40,520 nt of DNA. Source: a virus. The stretch covers positions 1-40,520 of the IMG/VR virus record IMGVR_UViG_3300047548_002254; one strand, 5' to 3'. The notes beneath the pieces were generated by a model, which saw only the letters and a list, made by a program, of their open reading frames with translations, made no database searches and was not told the origin of the DNA. Position 1 is the stretch's first letter; each line of letters opens with the position of its first letter. Shown here piece after piece: positions 20,471 through 28,864 of this stretch. The position numbers and the translations under genes were made by a program.

Positions 20471-22220
20471 CCGGACACTGGCCTATGCCAAGGCCGTGGT
20501 TGCAGGCGAAATCGTTGCCGGACCGCATGTACGCAATGCCTGCAAACGGCACATCGCTGATCTCAGGCGCAAGGACGGCATCTGGTTCGACCACGAGGCC
20601 GCCAACCATGCCTTCGCCTTTTTCGAGGAGGTGCTGAAGCTTTCCGAGGGCCAGTTCGAAGGAGAACCCTTCCGGCTTGAGCCGAGCCAGGCGTTCATCG
20701 TCGGCTCGCTGTTCGGCTGGAAGCGCAAGGACGGCCGCCGCCGCTTCCGCCGCGCCTACATCGAACAGGGCAAGGGCAACGGGAAGTCGCCGGTTGCTGG
20801 CGGCATCGGCATTTACGGGATGACCGCCTGCAAGGAAGCTGGCGCCCAGATCTATGCGGCTGCGGCCAAGAAGGAGCAGGCCAACATCCTGTTTCGCGAC
20901 GCTGTGCGCATGGTCCGGCAATCGCCGGCCTTGGCAAGGCGGCTGGAGTTCTCCGGAGGGCCGGGGCGCGAGTTCAACATCGCGCACCTGTCCTCGGGCA
21001 GCTTCTTTCGTCCGGTGTCGCGCGACACGGGAAAGACCGGCTCAGGCCCGCGGCCCTATTTTGTGCTGGCGGATGAGGTGCACGAGCTTCCGGACCGCTC
21101 GATCATCGAGATGCTGGAGCGCGGCTTCAAGTTCCGCCGTGATCCGCTGCTGTTCATGATCACGAACTCAGGCTCGGACCGCAATTCGGTCGCATGGGAG
21201 GAACACGAGCACGCGATCCGGGTGGCGGCTGGAAACCCTGACGCAGTGACTGACCTGACCTTTCTGGGCCAGGTCCTCGACGACACGACGTTCAGCTATG
21301 TCTGCGGGCTTGATGAGGGTGACGACCCGCTGACCGACCCCAGCTGCTGGATCAAAGCCAATCCGCTGCTCGGCGTCACGATCACGGAGCAATACCTCTC
21401 GGAGGTGGTCGCCCAGGCCAAGGCTATCCCGGGGCAATTGAACGGGATTCTGCGGCTGCACTTCTGTGTGTGGACCGATGCCGAGACCGCCTGGATGGCG
21501 CGCTCGACGCTCGAGCCGCTCCTGGCAGAATTCGAGCCCAAGGCTGGTGGGGCCGTTTGGCTGGGGCTCGACCTGAGCCAGAACCGGGATTTGACCGCAC
21601 TGGCCGCAGTTCAGCGCAATGGCGAGAAGGACGGTAAGCCCTGCTTTGACGCCTGGGTCGAGGTCTGGACGCCGGGAGATACGTTGGCCGCGCGGGTTCT
21701 GCGGGACAAGCAGCCCTACGACCTCTGGGTCGCCGACTGGTTTTTGAATGCGCCGGCCGGCGAGAACATCAGTTTCCGCCATGTGGCACAGGCCCTCGCC
21801 GAGATGGCGTCGGACTACCGGGTCGAGGCCGTGGCCTACGACCGATACGCTTTCAGGCGGTTCGAAGAGGAGGTCGCCGAACTTGGTCTCGACCTCGCCT
21901 TTGTCGAGCACCCGCAGGGCGGCACCAAGCGGGCCAAGCCTGCGGGCGAGATGACCGAGGGCCTATGGATGCCGGGTTCGCTCCGGCACCTCGAAGAACT
22001 GATCCTTGAGGGCCGCATCCGGCTCAAACGCAATCCGGTCCTCATCTCGGCAATGATGTCAGCGGTCACCGAGACCGACCGCTGGGACAACAAGTGGCTC
22101 TCCAAGCAGCGGGCCATCAACAAGATCGATGCAGCCGTCGCGCTGTGCATGGCAGTGGGGGCAGCGATGGCAGGCGATACCTCCAGCACCATAGATGACT
22201 GGCTGAAGAGCCTCGCATGA
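20400..22220 (+). CDS. terL: Terminase large subunit (HK97-type)
   Basis: This 606-residue protein is the packaging motor and nuclease. The ATPase has IEQGKGNGKSPVA as Walker A (about residues 122-134), YFVLADEVHEL as Walker B and the coupling motif FMITNSGSD. The nuclease domain starts with WLGLDLSQNRDLTAL (first acidic residue) and continues to INKIDAAVALCMAVG near the C-terminus. The start is uncertain: the GTG at 20400 overlaps TerS by 71 bases, and no ATG is available before the conserved DRTLAYAKAVVAGE stretch. The stop overlaps the portal start (ATGA). Confidence 0.95.
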   Translation: MPGAGSRPSRQTKARTPPTASSPDRTLAYAKAVVAGEIVAGPHVRNACKRHIADLRRKDGIWFDHEAANHAFAFFEEVLKLSEGQFEGEPFRLEPSQAFIVGSLFGWKRKDGRRRFRRAYIEQGKGNGKSPVAGGIGIYGMTACKEAGAQIYAAAAKKEQANILFRDAVRMVRQSPALARRLEFSGGPGREFNIAHLSSGSFFRPVSRDTGKTGSGPRPYFVLADEVHELPDRSIIEMLERGFKFRRDPLLFMITNSGSDRNSVAWEEHEHAIRVAAGNPDAVTDLTFLGQVLDDTTFSYVCGLDEGDDPLTDPSCWIKANPLLGVTITEQYLSEVVAQAKAIPGQLNGILRLHFCVWTDAETAWMARSTLEPLLAEFEPKAGGAVWLGLDLSQNRDLTALAAVQRNGEKDGKPCFDAWVEVWTPGDTLAARVLRDKQPYDLWVADWFLNAPAGENISFRHVAQALAEMASDYRVEAVAYDRYAFRRFEEEVAELGLDLAFVEHPQGGTKRAKPAGEMTEGLWMPGSLRHLEELILEGRIRLKRNPVLISAMMSAVTETDRWDNKWLSKQRAINKIDAAVALCMAVGAAMAGDTSSTIDDWLKSLA

Positions 22221-23470
22221 ACCTATTTCAAAAAGCGATCGGCTACCTCGCGCGCTCGATAGGCCTCACTGACCCACGGCTGGTGCAGGCCGCTGTTGGC
22301 CGCACGACCACGACCGGTGAACTGGTTTCGACCAGCTCTGTGCTGGGGCTCGCCTCGGCCTGGGCCTGCGTCAACTTGCTAGCCGGCACGATCGCCTCGC
22401 TGCCGCTCATGGTCTACCGGACCCGGGGCGGAGCACGGACGGTGGCGAGCGATCATCCGCTCTACCGGATCCTGCATGACAGCCCGAACGCCGACCAGAC
22501 CGCGGTCGACTTCTGGGAGTTCATCTGCGCTTCGATTGAACTCAATGGCAATGCCTATGCCGAGATTATCCGGGGCAGCAACGGCCGGGTGGTAGCGCTG
22601 AGCGTACCGATCGCGCCTGAGCTCATGACGGTGCGACGTCTGCGTGACGGCAGCCTTGAATACGAGTGGTCGGATGGCGGCATTCACAGTGTCGTATCGC
22701 AAGATAATATGCTGCATTTTCGAGGGTTTGGCGGAAATCCCTTAGGAGGCTTGTCAACTCTGAGTTTTGGGCGCCAGACTTTCGGATTGGCGCAGGCGAT
22801 CGAGCGAGTCTCGGGCGACACCTTCCGCAATGGGGTGCGGCCCTCGGGGCTTCTCAAGACCGCCGACAGCCTGACGCTTGACCAGCGCAAGCAGGCCGAA
22901 GAACTGCTGCAGGAGAAGTTTGCCGGCGCGATCAATGCCGGACGCCCCATGCTACTCGACCGGGGGATGGACTGGGTCCAGCTCTCGATCAGCCCGGAAG
23001 ACGCGCAGATGCTGCAAAGCCGGGCCTTCTCGGTCGAGGAGGTCTGCCGCTTTTTCGGTGTGCCGCCGTTCATGGTTGGTCACACCGAGAAGACGACCAG
23101 CTGGGGCACCGGACTCGAACAACAGACGCTGGGGTTCCAGAAGTTCACCCTCCGTCGGCGTTTGAAGCGCATCGAACAAGCGCTCGCCAAGCAACTGCTC
23201 TCACCCGCCGACCGGCAGGCGGGCCTCGTCATTGAATTTAACCTCGAAGGCCTGCTGCGCGGTGACAGCGCGGCGCGTGCGTCCTTCTACCAGTCGATGC
23301 TGGGGAGCGGCGTGATGACCATCAATGAGGTCCGCGCGCTCGAAAACCTGCCGCCGGTCGAAGGCGGCGATGTCCCCCGCATGCAGATGCAGAACGTCCC
23401 CATCACCCAGACTGGATCAGGCGCAGCGCCAGCAGCGCTCCTGCCTGCAGATCCCGGAGCCACCCCATGA
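22217..23470 (+). CDS. Portal protein, HK97 family
   Basis: This 417-residue protein matches HK97-type portals: an opening amphipathic stretch, then SVLGLASAWACVNLLAGTIA, LPLMVYRTRGG, HPLYRILHDSPNADQTAVDF, LHFRGFGGNPLGGLSTLSFGR and EEVCRFFGVPPFMVGHTEKT, which is a strong signature. The dodecameric portal forms the DNA entry channel of the head. The C-terminal tail (from about 370) is low complexity and Ala/Pro-rich. It overlaps the terminase stop and the protease start by 4 bases each. Confidence 0.95.
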   Translation: MNLFQKAIGYLARSIGLTDPRLVQAAVGRTTTTGELVSTSSVLGLASAWACVNLLAGTIASLPLMVYRTRGGARTVASDHPLYRILHDSPNADQTAVDFWEFICASIELNGNAYAEIIRGSNGRVVALSVPIAPELMTVRRLRDGSLEYEWSDGGIHSVVSQDNMLHFRGFGGNPLGGLSTLSFGRQTFGLAQAIERVSGDTFRNGVRPSGLLKTADSLTLDQRKQAEELLQEKFAGAINAGRPMLLDRGMDWVQLSISPEDAQMLQSRAFSVEEVCRFFGVPPFMVGHTEKTTSWGTGLEQQTLGFQKFTLRRRLKRIEQALAKQLLSPADRQAGLVIEFNLEGLLRGDSAARASFYQSMLGSGVMTINEVRALENLPPVEGGDVPRMQMQNVPITQTGSGAAPAALLPADPGATP

Positions 23471-24093
23471 ACCATCTCGATTTCATCCTCGACACCAAGG
23501 CCGTCACCGAAGATGGCCAGATCGAGGGGCTGGCTGCTGGTTACGGCAACGTCGATGCCGGCGGCGATGTGATTGTGCCCGGCGCGCTCGCCCGCTCATT
23601 GAAGGGCCGCACCTCGGTGCCGATGCTGATGTATCACGACCAGACCCGCCCGGCTGGTATCTGGACAGACTTTGCCGAAAGCCGCGACGGCCTTGTCGTC
23701 AAAGGCCAGATCTCACTTTCGTCGCGCGCCGGTCAGGAGGCCCATGCCCTGGTGCGCGACGGCGCAATTGGCGGGCTCTCGATCGGCTACAAGACCATTC
23801 GGGAGCAGATTGTCGGCAAGACCCGCCAGCTGCTCGAGCTTGCCCTTTACGAGGTCAGCCTCGTCACCATCCCGATGAACGAGCGCGCGGTGATTACGTC
23901 CGTGAAGTCGTTCATCGAGGACGGACGACTTCCGACCTTGCCAGAGTTTGAGAATTTCCTGCGCGAGGCAGGGTTCTCGAAAAGCCAGGCCACCGCAATC
24001 GCGGGCAAAGGCCTGGCGCCGCTGATCCGGAGTGAGTCTGGCAGCACCCCTTCCGACTTCCTGTCGGCCCTGATGGCGCAAATCGGCGCCTGA
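23467..24093 (+). CDS. Prohead protease, HK97 family
   Basis: This 208-residue serine protease (U35/HK97 gp4 type) has His57 in PMLMYHDQTRPAG and Ser105 in GGLSIGYKT, with ALYEVSLVTIPMNERA completing the family pattern. It matures the capsid by removing the delta domain of the major capsid protein. The C-terminal 60 residues include REAGFSKSQATAIAGKGL, a helical segment common to these proteases. It overlaps the portal stop by 4 bases. Confidence 0.94.
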   Translation: MNHLDFILDTKAVTEDGQIEGLAAGYGNVDAGGDVIVPGALARSLKGRTSVPMLMYHDQTRPAGIWTDFAESRDGLVVKGQISLSSRAGQEAHALVRDGAIGGLSIGYKTIREQIVGKTRQLLELALYEVSLVTIPMNERAVITSVKSFIEDGRLPTLPEFENFLREAGFSKSQATAIAGKGLAPLIRSESGSTPSDFLSALMAQIGA

Positions 24094-24118
24094 CCCCACT
24101 CCAGTTCAGGAATATCCC

Positions 24119-25450
24119 ATGACCGATACCAAGAGCGCCGAGCAGCTTGCCGGCGAAGTGAAAGGCGTGCTCGACGCACGCTTCAATGAAGTGAAGTCCA
24201 GCCTCGAGGCACGCCAGAGCGAACTGCGTAGCAGCCTTGATGCCCGGCACGACGAGATCAAGTCGGACCTTGATGCCAAGCACGACAAGGTGAAGGCTCT
24301 GGCCGAAGAGGCGCTGGGTAAAGCGCAGCGCGGCGAAGACCTCTCCAATGCCACCAAGGAACTGGCTGATGAGGCGCTGACCGCGCTCAATGAAGCCAAG
24401 GCCCGCCTCGATGAGGTCGAGCAGAAGATGGCCCGCCGCGTGGCCGACGAGGGTGCGCCCTCGTTCAAGACCATTGGCGAGCAGGTTGTGGCTGACGAAG
24501 CCATTCGTGCATTCCTCGGCAACAACACCGTGCGCGGGCGTGCCAGCGTCGAGGTGAAGTCGATCATCTCCTCGCTCACCACCGATGCCAATGGCTCGGC
24601 CGGTGACATGATAGTGCCGGACCGCTTTCCGGGCGTCATTATGCCGGGGCAGCGCCGCATGACGGTGCGCGATCTGCTCACCCCGGGCAGGACGGCGAGC
24701 AACTCGGTGCAGTACGTCAAGGAAACGGGCTTCACCAATGCGGCCGCGACCGTCTCGGAAACCACTGGTCCCACCAAGCCGCAGTCAGACATCAAGTTCG
24801 ATGTGGTGACCAGCAATGTGACCACGATCGCCCACTGGGTGCTGGCCACCCGCCAGATCCTCGACGATGTGCCGATGCTCCAGTCCTATGTGGACGGGCG
24901 TCTGCGCTATGGTCTGGCGCTGGTCGAAGAAAACCAGCTCCTGAATGGCAGCGGCACGGGCACGGATCTTGCCGGCATTTACACGCAGGCGACCGCGTTC
25001 ACCCCGCCGATCACCATCCCGGCGACGGTGACCCGGATCGATGTTCTGCGCCTGGCCATGCTGCAGACGGCGCTGTCTGAGATGATGTCGACCGGCGTGG
25101 TGCTCCACCCCGCTGACTGGGCGGCGATCGAGCTCCTCAAGGACGGGCAGGGCCAGCTCATCGTTGGCAATCCGCAAGGGACGATCACCCCAACCCTGTG
25201 GGGTCAGCCGGTGGTCTCCACCCAGTCGATGGCCACGGGCAAGTTCCTGACCGGTGCCTTCCAGCTCGGCGCGCAGATCTTCGACCGGATGGACGCGGTG
25301 GTCGAGATCTCGACCGAGGACGACCAGAACTTCCGCAAGAACCTGGTGACGGTGCTCGCCGAAGAGCGTCTCGCGCTCGCGGTCTACCGCCCTGAAGCAT
25401 TTGTGAAGGGCGACTTCGCGGCGGCTGCGACGGCGGCCACCAAGGTCTGA
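24119..25450 (+). CDS. Major capsid protein, HK97 fold, with repeat-built delta domain
   Basis: This 443-residue protein has an N-terminal scaffold-like delta domain (about 1-115) and an HK97-fold capsid domain. Residues 18-61 are four tandem 11-residue repeats (LDARFNEVKSS, LEARQSELRSS, LDARHDEIKSD, LDAKHDKVKAL), predicting an extended coiled coil. Capsid-fold landmarks are MIVPDRFPGVIMPGQRRMTV, LLTPGRTASNSVQYVKE and TSTGVVLHP-like WAAIELLKDG, then ALAVYRPEAFVKGDF near the end. The upstream protease should cut between the delta domain and the fold, near residues 110-150. AGGA sits 7 bases before the ATG. An intrinsic terminator follows. Confidence 0.96.
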   Translation: MTDTKSAEQLAGEVKGVLDARFNEVKSSLEARQSELRSSLDARHDEIKSDLDAKHDKVKALAEEALGKAQRGEDLSNATKELADEALTALNEAKARLDEVEQKMARRVADEGAPSFKTIGEQVVADEAIRAFLGNNTVRGRASVEVKSIISSLTTDANGSAGDMIVPDRFPGVIMPGQRRMTVRDLLTPGRTASNSVQYVKETGFTNAAATVSETTGPTKPQSDIKFDVVTSNVTTIAHWVLATRQILDDVPMLQSYVDGRLRYGLALVEENQLLNGSGTGTDLAGIYTQATAFTPPITIPATVTRIDVLRLAMLQTALSEMMSTGVVLHPADWAAIELLKDGQGQLIVGNPQGTITPTLWGQPVVSTQSMATGKFLTGAFQLGAQIFDRMDAVVEISTEDDQNFRKNLVTVLAEERLALAVYRPEAFVKGDFAAAATAATKV

Positions 25451-25457
25451 TGAGCTT

Positions 25458-25496
25458 AGGAGGGCTGGTCTGATGGCCAGTCCTCCTTTTCCATTT
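25458..25496 (+). terminator. Intrinsic terminator after the major capsid gene
   Basis: AGGAGGGCTGG (25458-25468) pairs with CCAGTCCTCCT (25477-25487) over 11 positions with one G-U pair and an 8-base loop, then TTTTCCATTTTCC follows. It probably attenuates late transcription so that capsid mRNA exceeds connector mRNA. Confidence 0.75.
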
Positions 25497-25510
25497 TCCA
25501 GGAGACAGCC

Positions 25511-25783
25511 ATGATCCTTCAGGCACTCGATACCATTCATGTGAGCTCGGTGAGCTCGGAGAACATCACTACCGGCCAGACCTTCGAGGTCGATGATCAG
25601 GCGGGGCGCAGCCTGATCGAGCGCGGCCTTGCGATCGAGGTCGATGCGGCCGCTGCTGCCAAGGCAGAACCCGCCTTGAAGGCGGAAGCGCAGCCGGTGG
25701 AACACTCACAGGCAGAAGAAGGCGCAGATCAGCCGCCGATTGCCAACAAGGCCGGCGCTAGCGTTCGCACGAAGGCAGCCTGA
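25511..25783 (+). CDS. Small head-region protein, unknown function
   Basis: This 90-residue protein starts 6 bases after AGGAG. Residues 1-45 form a compact domain (SSENITTGQTFEVDDQAGRS, then LIERGLAIEV) like the small accessory proteins found between capsid and connector genes in HK97-type phages. The second half is low complexity, rich in Ala, Glu and Lys. A head-tail joining or decoration role is inferred from place only. Its stop overlaps the following ATG (TGATG). Confidence 0.75.
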   Translation: MILQALDTIHVSSVSSENITTGQTFEVDDQAGRSLIERGLAIEVDAAAAAKAEPALKAEAQPVEHSQAEEGADQPPIANKAGASVRTKAA

Positions 25784-26286
25784 TGTCCGAGATCGTCACG
25801 GTAGAACCGCCTCAGGATCGCGCCGTGACGCTCGAGGAAGCACGCCAGCAGCTGCGCCTTGATGGGCATGACGAGGATCTGCTGCTCGGGGCCAAGCTCG
25901 ATGCGGCGCAGGCTGAACTCGAGCAGCGGACGGGCCTTAAGCTTTGCGAGCAGACCCTCGAACTGCAACTGGAGGGGTGGAGTGACGAGATTACGGTGCC
26001 GGTCAGGCCCTGCGTGGTCAGCCAAATCCGCTACACGGCGGCCAATGGCGCCGCCGTCACGCTACCGGAGGGCCATTACGTTGCCCGCAAACGGCATGGG
26101 GTCACCCGCATCCGACCCGCATCGGGCAGGTCGTGGCCCGAGCTTGGGCCTGATGGCCTGACCCGGGTGACGCTGTCAAGGGCGGCGATCCTCGTCAAAA
26201 CCGCCTCAATGTTCGAAAACCGCGAAGGCGCGGCCTGTCTCGCCTTTGATACGCTGGTCGCCCAGCTCCAGTCCCGATGGATTTAG
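25783..26286 (+). CDS. Head-tail connector, gp6-like
   Basis: This 167-residue protein fits the HK97 gp6-type connector family: AVTLEEARQQLRLDGHDEDL near residue 14, then a long helix (LLLGAKLDAAQAELEQRTG) and a strand-rich centre beginning LCEQTLELQLEGW. It is expected to form the first ring under the portal. Overlaps of 1 base with the upstream gene and 10 bases with the next fit the compact connector operon. Confidence 0.88.
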   Translation: MSEIVTVEPPQDRAVTLEEARQQLRLDGHDEDLLLGAKLDAAQAELEQRTGLKLCEQTLELQLEGWSDEITVPVRPCVVSQIRYTAANGAAVTLPEGHYVARKRHGVTRIRPASGRSWPELGPDGLTRVTLSRAAILVKTASMFENREGAACLAFDTLVAQLQSRWI

Positions 26287-26624
26287 CCTCCAAGCTCTCG
26301 GTCCGGATCCGGATCGAGCGCAAGTCTGTCACCCATGACCCCCAATACGGGACTGAAACCGTGACATGGACTCCGTTTGCCTGCGTCTGGGCCGAGGTGA
26401 AGGACATTCTGCCATCGCGCGCCGAGCGCATGGCCGAACAGATCCAGATTGCGCGGCGTCCGGCCCGGATCCGTATCCGATACCTCGCCGACATCACGCC
26501 TGACATGCGTGTGATCATCGCGGGGCGCATCCACCAGATCATTGCCGGACCTTCCATGCTGGGGCGGCGCGAAGCCATCGAGCTGATGGTAGAAGAACTC
26601 TCGAGTGAAGTAGCAGCGCCATGA
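26277..26624 (+). CDS. Head closure protein (head-tail adaptor)
   Basis: This 115-residue protein fits the phage head-tail adaptor family: a strand-rich start (LSVRIRIERKSVTHDPQYGT, then VTWTPFACVWAEVKDI), an RRPARIRIRYLADITPDMRV middle and a RIHQIIAGPSMLGRREAIEL end. It stacks below the gp6-like ring and closes the head. The end overlaps the next start (ATGA). Confidence 0.88.
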   Translation: MDLASKLSVRIRIERKSVTHDPQYGTETVTWTPFACVWAEVKDILPSRAERMAEQIQIARRPARIRIRYLADITPDMRVIIAGRIHQIIAGPSMLGRREAIELMVEELSSEVAAP

Positions 26625-27184
26625 CCTTCCGGCTCAAAGGCGGCCCCGAACTGCTACAACTGCTCGATCAGCTCCCCAAAAACCTCGAGCGCAACGTCAT
26701 CCGTGGCGGTCTGCGCGCAGGCGCCAAGGTGATCCAGCAGCAGGCCAAGGCCAATGTGCCCGTAAAGACCGGCCAGCTGAAGCGTGCGATCGGGACCGGC
26801 ACACGGACCGATGGCGCGAAGCTTAGTTCCTACGTCAAACTGCGGGGCAAAGGCTCCTATCTCGGGCTCTTCATCGAATATGGCGTCGCGCCCCACCTGA
26901 TCTCGGTGACGGAGGCTGATGTCCCGGTGCGTGAGACCCGCCACGGCCCCCGCAAGGTCAGCATCGGCACGATGAACAAGATGCTAAAGCGCGGCAGCCT
27001 CAAGATCGGCGAGAACTTCGTCGGCCCCGTGATCATGCACCCGGGGCACGCCGCCAAACCCTTCCTGCGGCCCGCGCTGGATCAGAAAGCCGAAGAAGCG
27101 GTCACCGCCATGGGCGCCTACATCGCCCACCGGGTGCAGATCGGTGACCTCAAGGCCCCAGCTCTCGAGGTCGACGACGAATGA
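26621..27184 (+). CDS. HK97 gp10-like head-tail/tail completion protein
   Basis: This 187-residue protein matches the HK97 gp10 family: LLQLLDQLPKNLERNVIRGG, AGAKVIQQQAKANVPVKTGQ, LKRAIGTGTRTDG and a later FLRPALDQKAEEAVTAMG. Members act at the head-tail junction or as tail completion proteins. It is somewhat longer than many, with a basic insert (KVSIGTMNKMLKRGSLKIGE). Four-base overlaps on both sides place it in the connector operon. Confidence 0.9.
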   Translation: MTFRLKGGPELLQLLDQLPKNLERNVIRGGLRAGAKVIQQQAKANVPVKTGQLKRAIGTGTRTDGAKLSSYVKLRGKGSYLGLFIEYGVAPHLISVTEADVPVRETRHGPRKVSIGTMNKMLKRGSLKIGENFVGPVIMHPGHAAKPFLRPALDQKAEEAVTAMGAYIAHRVQIGDLKAPALEVDDE

Positions 27185-27585
27185 ACGGCGTGATTGCGGT
27201 TCGTAGCCTCCTGGTGGGTGACACCGGGCTTACGGCGCTTGTGCTGCCGGAGAGAATTGCGGCGGGCACACTGCCGCAGGGCACTGCCCTCCCGGCCGTC
27301 GCCCTGATGAGCATCGGCAGCGTGGACCGGAACATCCTTGTCCCGGGGCCGAAGCGCCGGGTGTCCGAACGGGTGCAGGTGACCGTGCTGGCGCGTGCCT
27401 ATCCAGAAGCCAAAGCCATAATTGCCGCTGTCCGCGCGGCTGCTGCGGATCGCATGCCCGCAATCGAGGGGCTCAGCGATGTCACCGTTCAAACAGATTC
27501 CGCCGGCCCTGATTTCCTCGACGAGGAGACCGGCATCCACATGCAGACGCAGGACTTCCGCGTCTCATTCAACGAGGCGCGTTGA
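27181..27585 (+). CDS. DUF3168 tail completion/terminator protein
   Basis: This 134-residue protein fits DUF3168, the family of tail-terminator-like proteins next to gp10 genes. It has VIAVRSLLVGDTGLTALVLP at the N-terminus, LPAVALMSIGSVDRN, VQVTVLARAYPEAKAIIAAV, and MQTQDFRVSF at the end. It is predicted to cap the tail tube and join it to the head. The ATG overlaps the previous stop (ATGA). Confidence 0.88.
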   Translation: MNGVIAVRSLLVGDTGLTALVLPERIAAGTLPQGTALPAVALMSIGSVDRNILVPGPKRRVSERVQVTVLARAYPEAKAIIAAVRAAAADRMPAIEGLSDVTVQTDSAGPDFLDEETGIHMQTQDFRVSFNEAR

Positions 27586-27613
27586 AGCTTCACCTTCATA
27601 AGGACCTAATGCC

Positions 27614-28075
27614 ATGACCGTTCGGACTTCCGCCGGCACCACCTTGAAGGTGTCGGCCTCTACCCCTGCGACTTTTGACGCCACCGGCTACAATGCGCTG
27701 ACCATGACTGTGGTCGGCGAAGTATCCGACCTTGGCGAGTTCGGCCGCGAGTTCAATCTCGTTACCTTCAATCCCGTCGGTAGCCGCGGCGTGGTCAAGA
27801 AGAAGGGCAGCTTCAACCAGGGTACGATGACGATCCAGCTCGGCCTCGATACCGACGATGCCGGTCAGATCCTGCTGAAGTCCGCCTCCCTCTCGGACAG
27901 CGACCACAGCTTCCTCGTCACCACCCAGAACGGCGACAAGTACTACTTCCAGGCGCAGGTGATGAGCTTCAAGGTCAATGTCGGTTCGGTCGACCAGATC
28001 ACCACTGCCTCCGTGACCCTCGAACTCACTACCAACTCCGCCGGTGTGGGCATTGTCGAGGTGCTAGCGCCGTGA
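27614..28075 (+). CDS. Major tail (tube) protein
   Basis: This 153-residue protein is the tail tube subunit by sequence pattern and place: GTTLKVSASTPATFDATGYN, VVGEVSDLGEFGREFNLVTF, GVVKKKGSFNQGTMTIQLGL, then a C-terminal strand region ending SVTLELTTNSAGVGIVEVLA. It polymerises on the tape measure. AAGGA is about 10 bases before the ATG. It is followed by a 105-base gap and an inserted cargo block, not directly by the chaperone gene. Confidence 0.9.
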   Translation: MTVRTSAGTTLKVSASTPATFDATGYNALTMTVVGEVSDLGEFGREFNLVTFNPVGSRGVVKKKGSFNQGTMTIQLGLDTDDAGQILLKSASLSDSDHSFLVTTQNGDKYYFQAQVMSFKVNVGSVDQITTASVTLELTTNSAGVGIVEVLAP

Positions 28076-28180
28076 TCTGGTAGTGCATCGGTCGCTGCGC
28101 GAAAGATTACTTGGGAATTGCAGAGGTTGCGTGATGGAATTTACCAGTTAAACCTGCTGTTTGAATAGGGGAGTGGGGAA

Positions 28181-28864
28181 ATGCTGGCAAAACTTGAGCA
28201 GGTTTACCTTGCAGTGCTTCGAGTTGTCATTCTCGTGGCTGCAACCATTGCGTTGGTTGTCGCCGCGTTCGGTACGATCGGAGCCATTCCTCCCCTTATC
28301 AAATGGGCTGGGCTTACCGATGTCACGGCACCAACGGGCGGGACCCTTGGTGAGTTCATAAGAGAAATGAAGGCTTCTGGGACCAGTGAAGATCTTCCCA
28401 ATACTACCACGACCACAACAGTCATCACAATACAGCCGGATATCAATGCGGCGGCTACCAATCTGAAGAAGTATCTTGGCGATCGTACCCGCCTTACTAC
28501 AGATCAGATCGCAGAAGGCCTGCAGGGCTTCGCCGATGAATATCCACTGCACTCGGATGCCTATGCCAAGAGCGTAAGGGCTCTCACTGAAGAACTGCTG
28601 GTCAGTAAGGGCAAGCCCATGAGCGAAGCACGGATCTCAGAGCTGCTAGCCTGGCACAATAAGCGATTTGAAGCTGATATTCAGCTTCGCGCTGCGGAGC
28701 AGGCTGAAGGAAACTCGAAGTTCCTGATGACCATCGGAGTGGCAGCGATCTCCTTCTTGGCTTTCGTACTGATCATCTTCATCTTCCTTTTCGTGAAGAT
28801 CGAGCGGAATCTCCGACCAGTGCGGGCCAATTCACCGGTGGAAGAACCCAGCGAAAATGCCTGA
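28181..28864 (+). CDS. Two-TM membrane protein of the tail-operon insert
   Basis: This 227-residue protein has two clear membrane segments, near residues 13-38 (VVILVAATIALVVAAFG...) and 182-204 (IGVAAISFLAFVLIIFIFLF). The loop of about 140 residues between them contains a Thr run (NTTTTTTVITI) and helices (NLKKYLGDRTRLTTDQIAEG). GGGAG precedes the ATG. The last 8 bases overlap the lipoprotein gene, so both are expressed together. No phage family is recognised. Its base composition is less GC-rich than the tail genes around it. An envelope function such as exclusion of other phages is possible but unproven. Confidence 0.8.
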   Translation: MLAKLEQVYLAVLRVVILVAATIALVVAAFGTIGAIPPLIKWAGLTDVTAPTGGTLGEFIREMKASGTSEDLPNTTTTTTVITIQPDINAAATNLKKYLGDRTRLTTDQIAEGLQGFADEYPLHSDAYAKSVRALTEELLVSKGKPMSEARISELLAWHNKRFEADIQLRAAEQAEGNSKFLMTIGVAAISFLAFVLIIFIFLFVKIERNLRPVRANSPVEEPSENA

